From CAVSEK01 sp963726975 (GTDB lineage: Bacteria; Actinomycetota; Actinomycetes; Mycobacteriales; SCTD01): 64,000 nucleotides of DNA. Under the pieces are notes generated by a model. It was not told the DNA's origin and ran no database searches. It saw nothing but the letters and a program-made list of their open reading frames with translations. The stretch is from contig CAVSEK010000004.1 in NCBI GenBank assembly GCA_963726975.1, positions 310,001 to 374,000 on the forward strand, written 5' to 3'. Of the stretch, positions 10,015-19,182 are shown piece by piece (position 1 is the stretch's first letter; every line of letters starts with the position of its first letter). A program made the position numbers and the translations under genes.

Positions 10015-10897
10015 GGGTCAGCTCCTTCGTCCCGAACAGGCCCGACGGCCGCACCAGCAGCACCAGGATCATGACGACGTAGGGGACGACGTCGCCGAAG
10101 CCGCGCCCGAGGAAGAGGATCTCGTTCTGGTAGCCCGCCGCGAAGGACTCGGCGAGCCCGATGACGACACCACCGACGAGCGCGCCGCCGGTGGAGTCCA
10201 GCCCGCCGAGGATCGCCGCCGGGAAGGCGCGCAGCGCGACGGCCTGCAGCCCCGGCTGGACACCCGGTGTCGGCGCCCCCACGAGGAAGAGGCCGGCGAC
10301 CGCGGCGAGCGCCGCGCCCACGACCCAGGCGAGCGCCGAGACCCGGCCGAGCCGGATGCCCATGAGGGCGGCCGTCTCCCCGTCCTCCGCGGAGGCGCGC
10401 ATCGCGACGCCCCAGTCGGAGTACTTGAAGACCAGGAAGAACAGCGCGATGAGCACGGCCGCGACGCCGATGGCGATGAGGCGGTTCTCGCTGATGCCCA
10501 CCTCGCCGAACCGGACGACCTCGCCGCCCCACGGGTGCCCCACGTTGAGGATGTCCGAGCCGATCCGGCGGGTGAGCTCGGTGACGAGCAGGATGTCGGC
10601 GCCGATGGTGAGGATCGCCAGGCTGATGACGGCGGCCCCGCGCAGGCGGTTGATGAGCAGCCGCTCGACGAGCAGCCCGACGAGCGCGGTGAGCGCGATG
10701 CCGAGCGCCAGCCCCGGCCAGAAGCCGAACTCGGCGCTGCCGCGGGCGATGGCGTACGCCCCGAACAGCAGCAGCGAGCCGTGCATGAAGCTCACGACCT
10801 CGCTCGCCTTGAAGATGACGGCGAAGCCGAGCGCGATGAGCGCGTAGATCGCGCCCAGCGACAGCCCGTTGATGAGCAGGGACAGGAACTGGGTCAC
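10007..10897 (-). CDS. Branched-chain amino-acid-type ABC permease (LivH-like)
   Basis: 296 residues, starting at GTG 10897 (VTQFLSLLINGLSLGAIYAL), which overlaps the livG stop as GTGA. LivH family features are the N-terminal GAIYALIALGFAVIFKASEVVSFMHGS block, the cytoplasmic EAA loop (WGVAMRASAEDGETAALMGI) and about eight membrane helices. A frameshift in livG makes the livG frame run on into this gene, producing a spurious fused frame. livH itself is intact. Confidence 0.9.
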   Translation of the reverse strand: MTQFLSLLINGLSLGAIYALIALGFAVIFKASEVVSFMHGSLLLFGAYAIARGSAEFGFWPGLALGIALTALVGLLVERLLINRLRGAAVISLAILTIGADILLVTELTRRIGSDILNVGHPWGGEVVRFGEVGISENRLIAIGVAAVLIALFFLVFKYSDWGVAMRASAEDGETAALMGIRLGRVSALAWVVGAALAAVAGLFLVGAPTPGVQPGLQAVALRAFPAAILGGLDSTGGALVGGVVIGLAESFAAGYQNEILFLGRGFGDVVPYVVMILVLLVRPSGLFGTKELTRV

Positions 10898-11776
10898 GCG
10901 GGCTCTCCCGGGCTCGGGGCGGGCGGGGTGCTCGGGGCGGGGTGGGCCCCGTCGTCGGGGCCGTCGTCGTCTCCCGAGCCGAGGTAGGCGCGGATGACCT
11001 CGGGGTCGCGCTGCACCTCGGCGGGGGTGCCGTCGGCGATGAGCCGGCCGAAGTCCAGGACGGTCACCCGGTCGGCGATGCCCATGACCATGCCCATGTC
11101 GTGCTCGACGAGCACGATGCTGATCCCGAGCGCGTCGCGGATCTCGAGGATCGGCGGCGGCCATGCGCCGGGTCTCCTCGGCGTTCATCCCGGCGACCGG
11201 CTCGTCGAGCAGCAGCAGGTCGGGCTCGGTGCACAGCGCCCGGGCGACCTCGACGCGCTTCTGGTCGCCGTACGACAGGACGCCGACCGGGGTGTCGAGC
11301 TTGTCGCCGAGCTCGAGGAAGCGGGCGATCTCGCGGGCGCGCTCGCCGTGGAGCCGACCCTCGCGGGTCGCCCGGGGCAGCCGCAGCCCGGAGCTGAGGA
11401 AGCCCGCCCTGGTGAGGTGGTGGCGGCCGAGCATGAGGTTCTCGATGACGCTCTGGCCGCCGGACAGCGCGATGTTCTGGAACGCCCGGGCGACGCGCAG
11501 CTTGGCGATCTGGTGCGGCCTCATCCGGGTGAGGACGGCGTCGCCGAAGCGGACCTCGCCCTCGGTCGCCTGGTAGACGCCGGACAGCACGTTGAACAAG
11601 GTCGACTTGCCGGCGCCGTTGGGCCCGATGACCGCGTGCACGGTGCCGGGCGCCACGGTGAAGGAGACCTCGGACAGCGCCGCCAGGGCGCCGAAGCGCA
11701 CGGTGACGTCCCGGACCTGCAGCTCGGGGATCCCGCGCTCGGCGGCGGTGGCCGGGGCCCCGGCCGGCGCGGTCAC
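10894..11776 (-). CDS. ABC transporter ATP-binding protein (LivG-like), one frameshift
   Basis: Expected product about 293 residues. Visible: Walker A GPNGAGKST, the LivG-specific RVARAFQNIALSGGQSVIENLMLG, the ABC signature region LSYGDQKRVEVARAL, Walker B LLLLDEPVAGMN, and after the break the H-loop LVEHDMGMVMG. One extra base near 11155 (after RRMAAA) breaks the frame; removing it restores AILEIRDALGISIVLVEHD. The length is 3n+1, consistent with one insertion. The start GTG 11776 overlaps the livF stop as GTGA. The other liv genes are intact, so I treat this as sequence error rather than a pseudogene. Confidence 0.85.
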
Positions 11777-12567
11777 GCCGACCACCGGGCCAGCGTCTTG
11801 TGCTCGCGCTGCACGACCTCGTGCACCTGCTCGCCCTCGTCGGCGCCGTGCCCGAGGTAGAGCCGCTGCACCTCCTCGGTGCGGGCCAGCTCGGCCGCGG
11901 GGCCGGAGAGCGCCACCTCGCCGACGTCGAGCACGTAGGCCAGGTCGGCCACGCCCAGCGCCATCGTGGCGTTCTGCTCCACGAGCATCACCGAGGTGCC
12001 CTGCCGGTTGATCTCGCGGACGATGTCGCCGATCTGCCCGATGATCTTGGGGGCGAGCCCGAGCGACGGCTCGTCGAGCAGCAGCAGCCGGGGGCCGGCC
12101 ATGAGCGCCCGCCCGATCGCCAGCATCTGCTGCTCGCCGCCGGACAGCAGGCCGGCGCGGCCGCCGCGGCGGTCGCGCAGCACCGGGAACAGGTCGTAGA
12201 CCCGGTCCATCGCCGCGCTGCGCCCGCTGCGGTCCGACGCGCCCATGCCGCCGGCCCGCAGGTTCTCCTCCACCGTCAGGCGGCTGAAGATCCGCCGCCC
12301 CTCGGGGACCTGGAGCAGCCCGCGGCCGACGACCTGCGCCGGGTCCTTGCCCAGCACGTCGCCGCCGTCGAAGGAGATCGAGCCCGCCTCCACCTTGCCC
12401 TTGTGCAGCTTGAGGGTCCCGGAGATGCTGCGCAGCAGGGTGGTCTTGCCGGCCCCGTTGCTGCCCAGCACCGCCACGACCTTGCCGTCGGGCACCTCCA
12501 GGCTCACGCCGCGCAGGGCACGTACGGCGCCGCCGTACGTCACCTGCAGGTCCTTCACCTCGAGCAC
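11773..12567 (-). CDS. ABC transporter ATP-binding protein (LivF-like)
   Basis: 264 residues. Walker A GSNGAGKTT, Q-loop region GRGLLQVPEGRRIFSRLTVEENL (the LivF signature), ABC signature LSGGEQQMLAIGRAL, Walker B LLLLDEPSLGLAP and H-loop LVEQN are all present. I choose GTG 12567 because AGGAGG lies six bases upstream; an in-frame GTG at 12615 lacks a clear ribosome site. It is the first gene of the five-gene liv operon (F-G-H-M-J). The upstream gap to fabI contains three inverted repeats that may be its control region. Confidence 0.9.
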   Translation of the reverse strand: MLEVKDLQVTYGGAVRALRGVSLEVPDGKVVAVLGSNGAGKTTLLRSISGTLKLHKGKVEAGSISFDGGDVLGKDPAQVVGRGLLQVPEGRRIFSRLTVEENLRAGGMGASDRSGRSAAMDRVYDLFPVLRDRRGGRAGLLSGGEQQMLAIGRALMAGPRLLLLDEPSLGLAPKIIGQIGDIVREINRQGTSVMLVEQNATMALGVADLAYVLDVGEVALSGPAAELARTEEVQRLYLGHGADEGEQVHEVVQREHKTLARWSA

Positions 12568-12620
12568 GTCGGTCCTCCTGGTCGGCGGGGTCACGTCCGG
12601 ACCGGACTCAACCACGAGGT

Positions 12621-12685
12621 GTGACCACGGTCACCCGGATGGCCGCATCCGACACGTGTCGTGTGCAGATCGTTGCGCAGCAACG
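12621..12685. promoter_or_regulatory. Cluster of inverted repeats upstream of the liv operon
   Basis: Three palindromes lie within 65 bases: GTGACC-AC-GGTCAC (12621-12634), GACACGTGTC (12651-12660) and CGTTGC-GCA-GCAACG (12671-12685). The first two look like dimeric regulator operators (TetR or GntR size). The third, nearest the fabI stop, could be a weak terminator. They fill the gap between fabI and livF, so they probably regulate the transporter. Confidence 0.5.
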
Positions 12686-12714
12686 GACACGCCACCACGA
12701 AGCGGTGCGGCGCC

Positions 12715-13485
12715 CTAGACGCCGATCGCGCTGAAGCCCCCGTCGACGTAGACGATCGTGCCGGTGGTGGCCGGGAACCAGTCCGACAGCAGCGCGCAGC
12801 AGGTGCGCGCGACCGGCTCGGGGTCGCGGATGTCCCAGCCGAGCGGGGCGCGCTCGGTCCAGGCGTCCTCGAACTTCGCGAAGCCCGGGATGCTCTTGGC
12901 CGCCATGGTGCGCAGCGGCCCGGCGGCGACGAGGTTGGCGCGCACCCGGTGCGGCCCGAGGTCGCGCGCCAGGTAGCGGTTCGCCGACTCCAGGCCGGCC
13001 TTGGCCACGCCCATCCAGTCGTACTCCGGCCAGGCGACGCGGGCGTCGAAGTCCAGGCCGACGTACGACGAGCCGGGGGTGAGCAGCGGCAGCGCGGCCC
13101 GGGCCAGCGCGGCGTACGACCAGGTGGAGACGTGCAGCGCGACGCCGACGTCCTCCCACGCGGTGTCGAGCACGCCCCCGCCGAGCGCCCCGGCGGGCGC
13201 GAAGCCGATGGCGTGCAGCACGCCGTCGAGGCCGTCGACGTGCTCGCGCACCCGGTCGGGCAGGGCGGCGAGGTCGTCCTCGCTGGTGACGTCGAGCTCG
13301 ACCACCGGCGGCTCGCCGGGCAGCCGCCGGGCGATGCGCCGGGTCAGCGAGCCGCTGCGGCCGAACCCGGTGAGCACGACCTGCGCGCCCTGCTCGACCG
13401 CCGTGCGGGCCACCGAGAAGGCGATCGACTGCTCGGTGAGCACCCCGGTGACGAGCAGCCGCTTGCCCTCCAGCAGGCCGCTCAC
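12715..13485 (-). CDS. fabI: Enoyl-[acyl-carrier-protein] reductase (FabI/InhA type)
   Basis: 256 residues. It starts MSGLLEGKRLLVTGVLTEQSIAFSVARTA, the divergent Rossmann nucleotide motif of FabI/InhA (S/I-rich instead of GxGxxG). The catalytic segment has Tyr in PEYDWMGVAKAGLES (Y-x6-K pattern). It catalyses the NAD(P)H-dependent reduction ending each elongation cycle of type II fatty-acid synthesis. It is the last gene of the fab operon, with its GTG start overlapping the hydrolase stop. Isoniazid/triclosan-type inhibitors act on this family. The active-site pattern is closer to InhA than to FabL or FabV. Confidence 0.92.
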   Translation of the reverse strand: MSGLLEGKRLLVTGVLTEQSIAFSVARTAVEQGAQVVLTGFGRSGSLTRRIARRLPGEPPVVELDVTSEDDLAALPDRVREHVDGLDGVLHAIGFAPAGALGGGVLDTAWEDVGVALHVSTWSYAALARAALPLLTPGSSYVGLDFDARVAWPEYDWMGVAKAGLESANRYLARDLGPHRVRANLVAAGPLRTMAAKSIPGFAKFEDAWTERAPLGWDIRDPEPVARTCCALLSDWFPATTGTIVYVDGGFSAIGV

Positions 13486-14276
13486 GCGACCTCCCCGAGG
13501 TGGGCGGCCAGCGCGTCCTGGACGGTGCGGGTCGCCGACCAGAAGACGCCGCCGACGGGCAGCGGGAGCAGCCGGCCGGCCGGCAGCGCGGCGGCCAGCT
13601 CGTCGGCCAGCTCGAGGCGGTGCAGCGGGTCGCCGGCCTGGCCGACGACGAGCGTCGGCGCGGCGACGCGCGACAGGACCGCGCGGTCGCGCAGCGGCCG
13701 GTCGTCGCGCAGCGGGCGCGGCGCCGGGCGACCGCTCAGCTGCACGGCGCGGCGGCGCACGAGCGTCGCGACCCCGCGGCGCTCGCGGACGGCGGGGGGG
13801 ACTTCGGACATGAGGATCTCCGTGACGGCGTCGGCGTCGCCCGCGTCGATGGCGTCGCCGAGGGCCTGCAGGCGCAGCGTCGCACCGTCGGCGCGGGTCG
13901 CGTCCACCGCCGCCGGCAGGACGAGGGCGAGCCGCTCGAAGCGGTCGGGGTCGGTGGCCAGCAGGCGCAGCAGCGCACCGGCGCCCAGCGAGAGCCCGAC
14001 GGCGCAGGACGCCCCGACGAGGTCGGCGACCGAGCGCAGGTCCTCGGCGAGCACGTCGTAGTCCCAGCCGCCGGGCAGCGGGCCGCTGTCGCCGTGCCCG
14101 CGGAAGGACAGCAGGACGCGGGTCCCGGGCAGCCGGCTCGCCAGCGGGCGGGTCTCGGCGGCCGAGCCCCCCAGCCCGTGCGCGAACACGGTGACCGGCA
14201 GGCCCGACCCGAGCACGGTGAAGGCGACGTCGCCGACCCGCCCGGTGGGGGGCAGCAGCGCTGCGGGAGCCGTCAC
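13482..14276 (-). CDS. Alpha/beta-hydrolase
   Basis: 264 residues, one alpha/beta-hydrolase domain: oxyanion region FAHGLGGSA, nucleophile elbow VGLSLGAGAL (Ser in GLSLG), and a C-terminal part with acid-residue candidate VVGQAGDPLH. The expected catalytic His is not obvious: the region LLPLPVGGVFWSAT has no His where one is usually seen, so activity is uncertain. The start GTG 14276 overlaps the accD stop, and the gene's own stop overlaps the fabI start. It is therefore embedded and translationally coupled in the fatty-acid operon. A thioesterase or proofreading role is possible but not shown. Confidence 0.8.
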   Translation of the reverse strand: MTAPAALLPPTGRVGDVAFTVLGSGLPVTVFAHGLGGSAAETRPLASRLPGTRVLLSFRGHGDSGPLPGGWDYDVLAEDLRSVADLVGASCAVGLSLGAGALLRLLATDPDRFERLALVLPAAVDATRADGATLRLQALGDAIDAGDADAVTEILMSEVPPAVRERRGVATLVRRRAVQLSGRPAPRPLRDDRPLRDRAVLSRVAAPTLVVGQAGDPLHRLELADELAAALPAGRLLPLPVGGVFWSATRTVQDALAAHLGEVA

Positions 14277-15703
14277 AGCGGGCCGTTGGCGTGCGCGACG
14301 CCCCGCCGGTCGGGCAGCGCCGCGAGCGCGGACAGCAGCACCGCGCGGGTGCGGGCCGGCTCGACGACCTCGTCGACGGCGCCGGTCTCCAGCGCGCGGG
14401 TCAGCCCACCGGTCGTCGCCTCGTGGTGGGCGGCCAGCGAGGCCACGAGCGCCGCGCGGGCGCTCGGGTCGCGCTCGGCGGCGAGCTCGCGGCGGTGCAG
14501 CACCTCGACCGCGGCCGTCGCGCCCATGACGTCGACCTGCGCGCCGGGCCAGGCCCACACGCGGTCGGCGCCCAGGCCCTTGGAGCCCATGGCGATGAAG
14601 GCGCCGCCGAAGCTCTTGCGCAGCACGACGGTGAGGCGCGGCACCCGGGCCGCGGCGTACGCGTGCAGCAGCTTGGCGCCGCGGCGCACGACGCCGCCGT
14701 CCTCCTGCGCCAGCCCGGGCAGGTAGCCGGGCACGTCGACGAGGAAGACCAGCGGCACGCCCATCGCGTCGCACCACTGCACGAAGCGGCCGGTCTTGTC
14801 GCCGGTGTCGGCGTCCAGGCAGCCGGCGAGGGTCTGCGGGTCGTTGGCCACGACGCCGACGGTGCGGCCGCCGAGGCGGCCGAGGGCCGTCACGGCGTTG
14901 CGCGCCCAGTGCGGCTGCAGCTCCAGGACGGTGCCGGCGTCGAGGACCGCGCGCACCACGGGGCGCACGTCGTACGACGCCCGCGACTCCCCCGGCACCA
15001 GCGGGGCGGGGTCGGGTCCGTCGACGGCGGTCGGGTCGACCCGCCCCTGCGCACCGAGCAGGCTGACCAGGCGGCGGGCGGTGTAGAGCGCCTCGTCGTC
15101 GGTGGGCGCCTCGAGGTGCGCCACCCCGCTGCGGGTCGTGTGGGTGTCCGGGCCGCCGAGACGCTCGGCGGTGACGTCCTCGCCGGTGACCCGGCGCACG
15201 ACGTCCGGGCCGGTGACGAAGACGCGGCCGGCGGGGCCCATGACGATGACGTCGGTCAGGGCCGGGCCGTACGCGGCGCCGCCGGCCGCGGGGCCGAGCA
15301 CGACGCTGATCTGGGGCACGCGGCCGCTGGCGCGGGTCTGCGCGGTGAAGACCCGCGCGACCCCGGTCAGGGCGCTCACGCCCTCGCGCAGCCGCGCGCC
15401 GCCGGACTGCCAGACGCCGACGACCGGCACCCCGGCGCGCACGGCGAGGTCGGTGGCGTCGGCGATGGCGCCGCAGCCCTCGGCCCCGAGCGCGCCGCCC
15501 TGGACGGCCGGGTCGGTCGCGAAGGCGACGACCTCGGTGCCGCGCACGGTGCCGCGGGCGACGACGACGCCGTCGACCGAGGCCACGAGCTCGACGAGGT
15601 CGAGCAGCGCCTCCAGGCGGCGCACGACCGCCGGGTGCGGCGCCCGCTGCAGGACCAGGTCGCCGCCGACGGTCAGGTCGCGACGGTCGTCGAGCAGCGT
15701 CAT
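14273..15703 (-). CDS. accD: Acyl-CoA carboxylase carboxyltransferase (beta) subunit
   Basis: 476 residues with both halves of a biotin-dependent carboxyltransferase. N-terminal half: GVWQSGGARLREGVSAL and VVLGPAAGGAAYGPALTDVIVM. C-terminal half: VPLVFLVDVPGYLPGLAQEDGGVVRRGAKLL and LRKSFGGAFIAMGSKGLGAD. These form the acyl-CoA and carboxybiotin oxyanion holes. It transfers CO2 to acetyl-CoA (malonyl-CoA for FASII) or a longer acyl-CoA; position in the fab operon favours malonyl-CoA supply. A biotin carboxylase partner is not in the window. ATG 15703 overlaps the fabF stop (ATGA). Confidence 0.92.
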   Translation of the reverse strand: MTLLDDRRDLTVGGDLVLQRAPHPAVVRRLEALLDLVELVASVDGVVVARGTVRGTEVVAFATDPAVQGGALGAEGCGAIADATDLAVRAGVPVVGVWQSGGARLREGVSALTGVARVFTAQTRASGRVPQISVVLGPAAGGAAYGPALTDVIVMGPAGRVFVTGPDVVRRVTGEDVTAERLGGPDTHTTRSGVAHLEAPTDDEALYTARRLVSLLGAQGRVDPTAVDGPDPAPLVPGESRASYDVRPVVRAVLDAGTVLELQPHWARNAVTALGRLGGRTVGVVANDPQTLAGCLDADTGDKTGRFVQWCDAMGVPLVFLVDVPGYLPGLAQEDGGVVRRGAKLLHAYAAARVPRLTVVLRKSFGGAFIAMGSKGLGADRVWAWPGAQVDVMGATAAVEVLHRRELAAERDPSARAALVASLAAHHEATTGGLTRALETGAVDEVVEPARTRAVLLSALAALPDRRGVAHANGPL

Positions 15704-16923
15704 CGGGTCATCACCAGCGAGACGTCGTGCCCGCCGAAGCCGAAGGAGGTCGACAGCGCGGCCGTGTGGTCCAGCTCGCGCGCGACGACCCGGACGGCGT
15801 CCACGTCGGCCTCGTCGTCGAGGTCGTCGAGGTTGCGCACCGGCGGGACGACGCCGTCGCGCAGGGCGACGACGGTGCTGATCGCCTCGACCGCGCCGGC
15901 CGCGCCGAGCAGGTGCCCGGTGCACGACTTGATGGCGGTGACGGCGGGGCGCGCCGGGCCGAGCGCCTGCGCGAAGGCGCGGGCCTCGGCCACGTCGCCG
16001 AGCGGCGTGGAGGTGGCGTGCGCGTTGACGTGGCCGACCTCCGCCGGGGAGACGCCGGCGTCGCGCAGCGCCAGCACGATGCTGCGGGCCGCGCCGCTGC
16101 CGCTGGGGTCGGGGGCGGTGACGTGGTGCGCGTCGGAGGCCAGGCCGGCGCCGGCGAGCCGGGCGTGCACCCGGGCGCCGCGGGAGCGCGCGTGCTCCTC
16201 GGTCTCGAGCACGAGGATGCCGGCGCCCTCGCCGAGGACGAAGCCGTCGCGGCCCTTGTCGTACGGCCGGCTGGCGGCCTCGGGCGCGTCGTGCCGGGTG
16301 GACAGGGCGCGCATCTGCGCGAAGCCGGCCATCGGCAGCGGGTGGACGCACGCCTCCGCGCCGCCGCAGACGACGACGTCGGCGCGGCCGCTGCGCAGCA
16401 GCTCGAGGGCCTGGGCGATGGCCTCGGCGCCCGAGGCGCAGGCGCTGACCGGCGTGTGGACGCCGGCCCGGGCGCCGAGCGCGAGGCCGACGGTGGCGGC
16501 CGGGCCGTTGGGCATGAGCATCGGCACCAGGTGCGGCGAGACGCCGCGCGGGCCCTTGGCCTTGAGCACGTCGTACTGGCCGAGGATGGTCAGCGCGCCG
16601 CCGATGCCGGAGCCGACGACGACCGCGAGGCGCTCGGGGGCGACCTCGGGGGCGCCGGCGTCGGCCCAGGCCTCGCGGGCGGCGACGAGCGCCAGCTGCT
16701 GCACGCGGTCGAGCGTGCGGGCCTCGACGCGCTCGAGCCGGCCGGTGACGTCGACCGTCGCGGCGAGCCGGGCGGGCAGCTCGGCGAACGCCTCGTCCTC
16801 GAGCAGCCGCACCCCGGACCGGCCGGTGAGCAGCCCCTCGGTGAGCGCGGCGACGTCGGGCCCGAGCGGGGTGATCGCGCCGAGGCCGGTGACCGCGACG
16901 GGGGCCGGAGGGGCGCCGGTCAC
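15700..16923 (-). CDS. fabF: Beta-ketoacyl-ACP synthase II
   Basis: 407 residues, full-length KAS II. The Cys-His-His triad is visible: Cys in PVSACASGAEAI, His in NAHATSTPLGD and His in KSCTGHLLGAAGAV. The start of the fold reads PVAVTGLGAITPLGPD. It elongates acyl-ACP by condensation with malonyl-ACP. GTG 16923 overlaps the acpP stop (GTGA) and the stop overlaps accD, so the genes are coupled. Other PKS-type domains are absent, so a primary-metabolism role is the natural reading. Confidence 0.94.
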   Translation of the reverse strand: MTGAPPAPVAVTGLGAITPLGPDVAALTEGLLTGRSGVRLLEDEAFAELPARLAATVDVTGRLERVEARTLDRVQQLALVAAREAWADAGAPEVAPERLAVVVGSGIGGALTILGQYDVLKAKGPRGVSPHLVPMLMPNGPAATVGLALGARAGVHTPVSACASGAEAIAQALELLRSGRADVVVCGGAEACVHPLPMAGFAQMRALSTRHDAPEAASRPYDKGRDGFVLGEGAGILVLETEEHARSRGARVHARLAGAGLASDAHHVTAPDPSGSGAARSIVLALRDAGVSPAEVGHVNAHATSTPLGDVAEARAFAQALGPARPAVTAIKSCTGHLLGAAGAVEAISTVVALRDGVVPPVRNLDDLDDEADVDAVRVVARELDHTAALSTSFGFGGHDVSLVMTR

Positions 16924-17192
16924 GCGGCGGCGCCGCGGATGTAGGTGACGGCGTCGCCGACGGTGGTGAGGCCCTCGAGGGCCTCGTCGGGGATCCGGAC
17001 GCCGAAGCGCTCCTCGCAGGCCACGACGACCTCGACCATGGTGAGCGAGTCGATGTCGAGGTCCTTGTCGAAGGCGGCCTCGGGGACGACGGCGTCGGCC
17101 GGGGTGCCGGCGACCTCGTCGAGGACCTCGGCGAGGCCGGCGAGCAGCTCCTCGACGGTCGCGGTGGCGGCGGGGGTGGTGGCAGCGGTCAT
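16920..17192 (-). CDS. acpP: Acyl carrier protein
   Basis: 90 residues, slightly longer than the usual ~80 because of an Ala/Thr-rich N-terminal extension. The phosphopantetheine attachment serine is in DKDLDIDSLTMVEV (Ser at about position 49). The product is acidic and helical as expected. It carries acyl intermediates between FabD, FabH and FabF encoded around it. ATG 17192 is preceded by a purine-rich ribosome-binding region. About 50 bases separate it from fabH, the longest gap in the operon. Confidence 0.93.
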   Translation of the reverse strand: MTAATTPAATATVEELLAGLAEVLDEVAGTPADAVVPEAAFDKDLDIDSLTMVEVVVACEERFGVRIPDEALEGLTTVGDAVTYIRGAAA

Positions 17193-17242
17193 GGGGGTCT
17201 CCTGGGTGGAAGGGGGTGGGGTGGGGTGCGGGACGAGCGGGC

Positions 17243-18193
17243 TCAGGGACAGCGGACGACCTGGCCGGCGGCGGTGAGGCCGGCGCCGAAGCCGAGGAGC
17301 AGCACCGGGTCGCCGGCGCGCACGTCTCCCTGCTCGGCGAGGCGGGCCAGCGCGAGCGGCACGGAGGCCGCGCTGGTGTTGCCGCTGTCGACGACGTCGC
17401 GGGCGACGACGACCGAGGGCGGCAGGTGCAGCGCCTTGACGACCGACTCGGTGATGCGCAGGTTGGCCTGGTGCGGCACGAAGGCCGCGAGGTCCTCCGG
17501 GGCCAGCCCGGCCTTGGCGCAGGCGCGCCGGGCGAGGTCGGGCAGCGAGGTGGTGGCCCAGCGGTAGATCGCCCGGCCCTCCATCTTGAGGACCAGCGGG
17601 CTGCCGTCGATGACGAGCCGGTCGTGCTGGTCGCCGTCCGTCGCCCACACCACCGGCCCGATGCCCTGCTGGCCGGTGCGGCCGACGACGGCCGCGCCGG
17701 CGCCGTCGCCGAACAGGAAGGCGGTGCCGCGGTCGTACGGGTCGACCATCGGCAGCAGCTTCTCGGACCCGACGACGAGCACCGTGTCGGCGCTGCCCGC
17801 GCGGACGGCGTCGTTGGCGAGCGCGAGGGCGTACGTGAAGCCGGCGCAGCCGGCTCCCACGTCCGAGCCGCCGGCGCGGGTGGCGCCGAGCCGCGCGGCG
17901 ACCTCGGGCGAGCCGCCCGGCAGGGGGCCGGGCATCGAGCAGGTGGCGAGCAGGACGAGGTCGACGTCGGCCGGGTCGACGCCCGCGGCCGCGAGGGCCT
18001 TGGCGCCGGCGCTGGCGGCCATGTCGACGACCGACTCGTCCTCGCCGGCGACACCGCGGGTGACGATGCCGCTGCGCTCGCGGATCCACGCGTCGGAGGA
18101 GTCGGTGCGGGCGGCGACGGCCGTGTTGTCCTCCCGGACGGCCGGGCGGTGGGCACCCAGGCCGAGCAGGCCGGCCGAGCGGAGGGCGGTCAC
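17243..18193 (-). CDS. fabH: Beta-ketoacyl-ACP synthase III
   Basis: 316 residues, typical KAS III. The catalytic Cys is in GAGCAGFTYAL, His in FVPHQANLRI and Asn in VDSGNTSAASVPLAL. It starts each chain by condensing an acyl-CoA primer with malonyl-ACP. The primer preference (straight or branched) cannot be read safely from sequence. The start GTG 18193 overlaps the fabD stop. The product ends LLLGFGAGLTAAGQVV, the family C-terminus. Confidence 0.94.
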   Translation of the reverse strand: MTALRSAGLLGLGAHRPAVREDNTAVAARTDSSDAWIRERSGIVTRGVAGEDESVVDMAASAGAKALAAAGVDPADVDLVLLATCSMPGPLPGGSPEVAARLGATRAGGSDVGAGCAGFTYALALANDAVRAGSADTVLVVGSEKLLPMVDPYDRGTAFLFGDGAGAAVVGRTGQQGIGPVVWATDGDQHDRLVIDGSPLVLKMEGRAIYRWATTSLPDLARRACAKAGLAPEDLAAFVPHQANLRITESVVKALHLPPSVVVARDVVDSGNTSAASVPLALARLAEQGDVRAGDPVLLLGFGAGLTAAGQVVRCP

Positions 18194-19104
18194 GCCGCCA
18201 CCGCCGGGCGCAGCGCGCGGGCGGCGTCGAGGTCGTCGGGGCCGCCGAGCGCGACGACCTGGGCGGCGGGCAGCGCGCGCCGGGCCATGCCGGCGAGCGT
18301 GCCGCCGGGCGCGAGCTCGACGGCCGCGGTGGCGCCGAGGTCGGCCAGGGCCTGCAGGCAGCGGTCGAAGCGGACGGGGCCGGTGAGCTGGCCGACGAGC
18401 CGGGCGAGCAGCGCGGCCGGGTCGTCGACGACGGCGCCGTCGGCGTTCGCGACGACGGCGCACCGCGGGGCGGCGGGGCGCAGCGCGCGCAGCGCCTGCT
18501 CGAGCGCCGGCACGGCGGGGGCCATCGCGGCGGTGTGGAAGGCGCCGGCGACGTCGAGCGGACGCACCCGGCTGCGGGCGGGCGGGGCGGCGGCGAAGGC
18601 GTCGAGCGCCGCGCGGGGACCGCCGACGACGACCTGCCCCGGCACGTTGACGGTGGCCAGGGCGAGCCCCGCCGCGGCCGCGGCGTCGAGCACCTCCGCC
18701 GCGTCGCCGCCGAGGACGGCCGACATGCCGGTCGGCCGCTGCGCGGCCGCCTGCGCCATCGCCGCGCCGCGCGTGGCGGCCAGCGCGACCGCGTCGGCGG
18801 GGTCGAGGACACCGGCGACGGCGAGGGCGGAGAGCTCGCCGACGCTGTGGCCGCAGACGGCGTCGGGGACGGCGCCCTCGAGCAGCGCGTCGGCGCTCAG
18901 CAGCGCGGCGGCGGTGAGCAGCGGCTGCGCGACGGCGGTGTCGCGCACCTCGTCGGCACCGGCGGTGGTGCCGAGGGCGAGCAGGTCGAGCCCGGTGCGG
19001 TCCGACCACTGCGCGACGCGCCCGCGGGCGCCGGGCAGGTCGAGCCAGGGCGTGAGCATGCCGGGCTTCTGGGAGCCCTGGCCGGGAGAGAGGAGGACGA
19101 GCAC
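18190..19104 (-). CDS. fabD: Malonyl-CoA:ACP transacylase
   Basis: About 304 residues. The start VLVLLSPGQGSQKPGMLTPW is the conserved family N-terminus, so I use GTG 19104; an in-frame ATG at 19134 would add ten residues. The nucleophile is Ser in CGHSVGELSAL and the catalytic His is in VAGAFHTAAM. It loads malonyl groups on AcpP. It is the first gene of the fab operon, 78 bases downstream of the fasR-like gene on the same strand. The gap holds GACCG-AGAAC-CGGTC (19151-19165), a possible regulator site. Confidence 0.92.
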   Translation of the reverse strand: MLVLLSPGQGSQKPGMLTPWLDLPGARGRVAQWSDRTGLDLLALGTTAGADEVRDTAVAQPLLTAAALLSADALLEGAVPDAVCGHSVGELSALAVAGVLDPADAVALAATRGAAMAQAAAQRPTGMSAVLGGDAAEVLDAAAAAGLALATVNVPGQVVVGGPRAALDAFAAAPPARSRVRPLDVAGAFHTAAMAPAVPALEQALRALRPAAPRCAVVANADGAVVDDPAALLARLVGQLTGPVRFDRCLQALADLGATAAVELAPGGTLAGMARRALPAAQVVALGGPDDLDAARALRPAVAA

Positions 19105-19182
19105 GCGTCCAGGGTTGCCGCTGAGGGCCAGCATCTCGCCGTGCGGCGCGGACCGAGAACCGGTCAGTACGTTGGAGGGTTC

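Noticed and set aside
10007..11785. 592-residue fused LivG-LivH protein
   Set aside because: The fusion arises only because an extra base near 11155 puts livG in the livH frame. The corrected livG ends in GTGA at the livH start.
12671..12685. Firm terminator for fabI
   Set aside because: The stem is only 6 bp with no tail and lies within a cluster of other palindromes, so I list it as regulatory-or-unknown.
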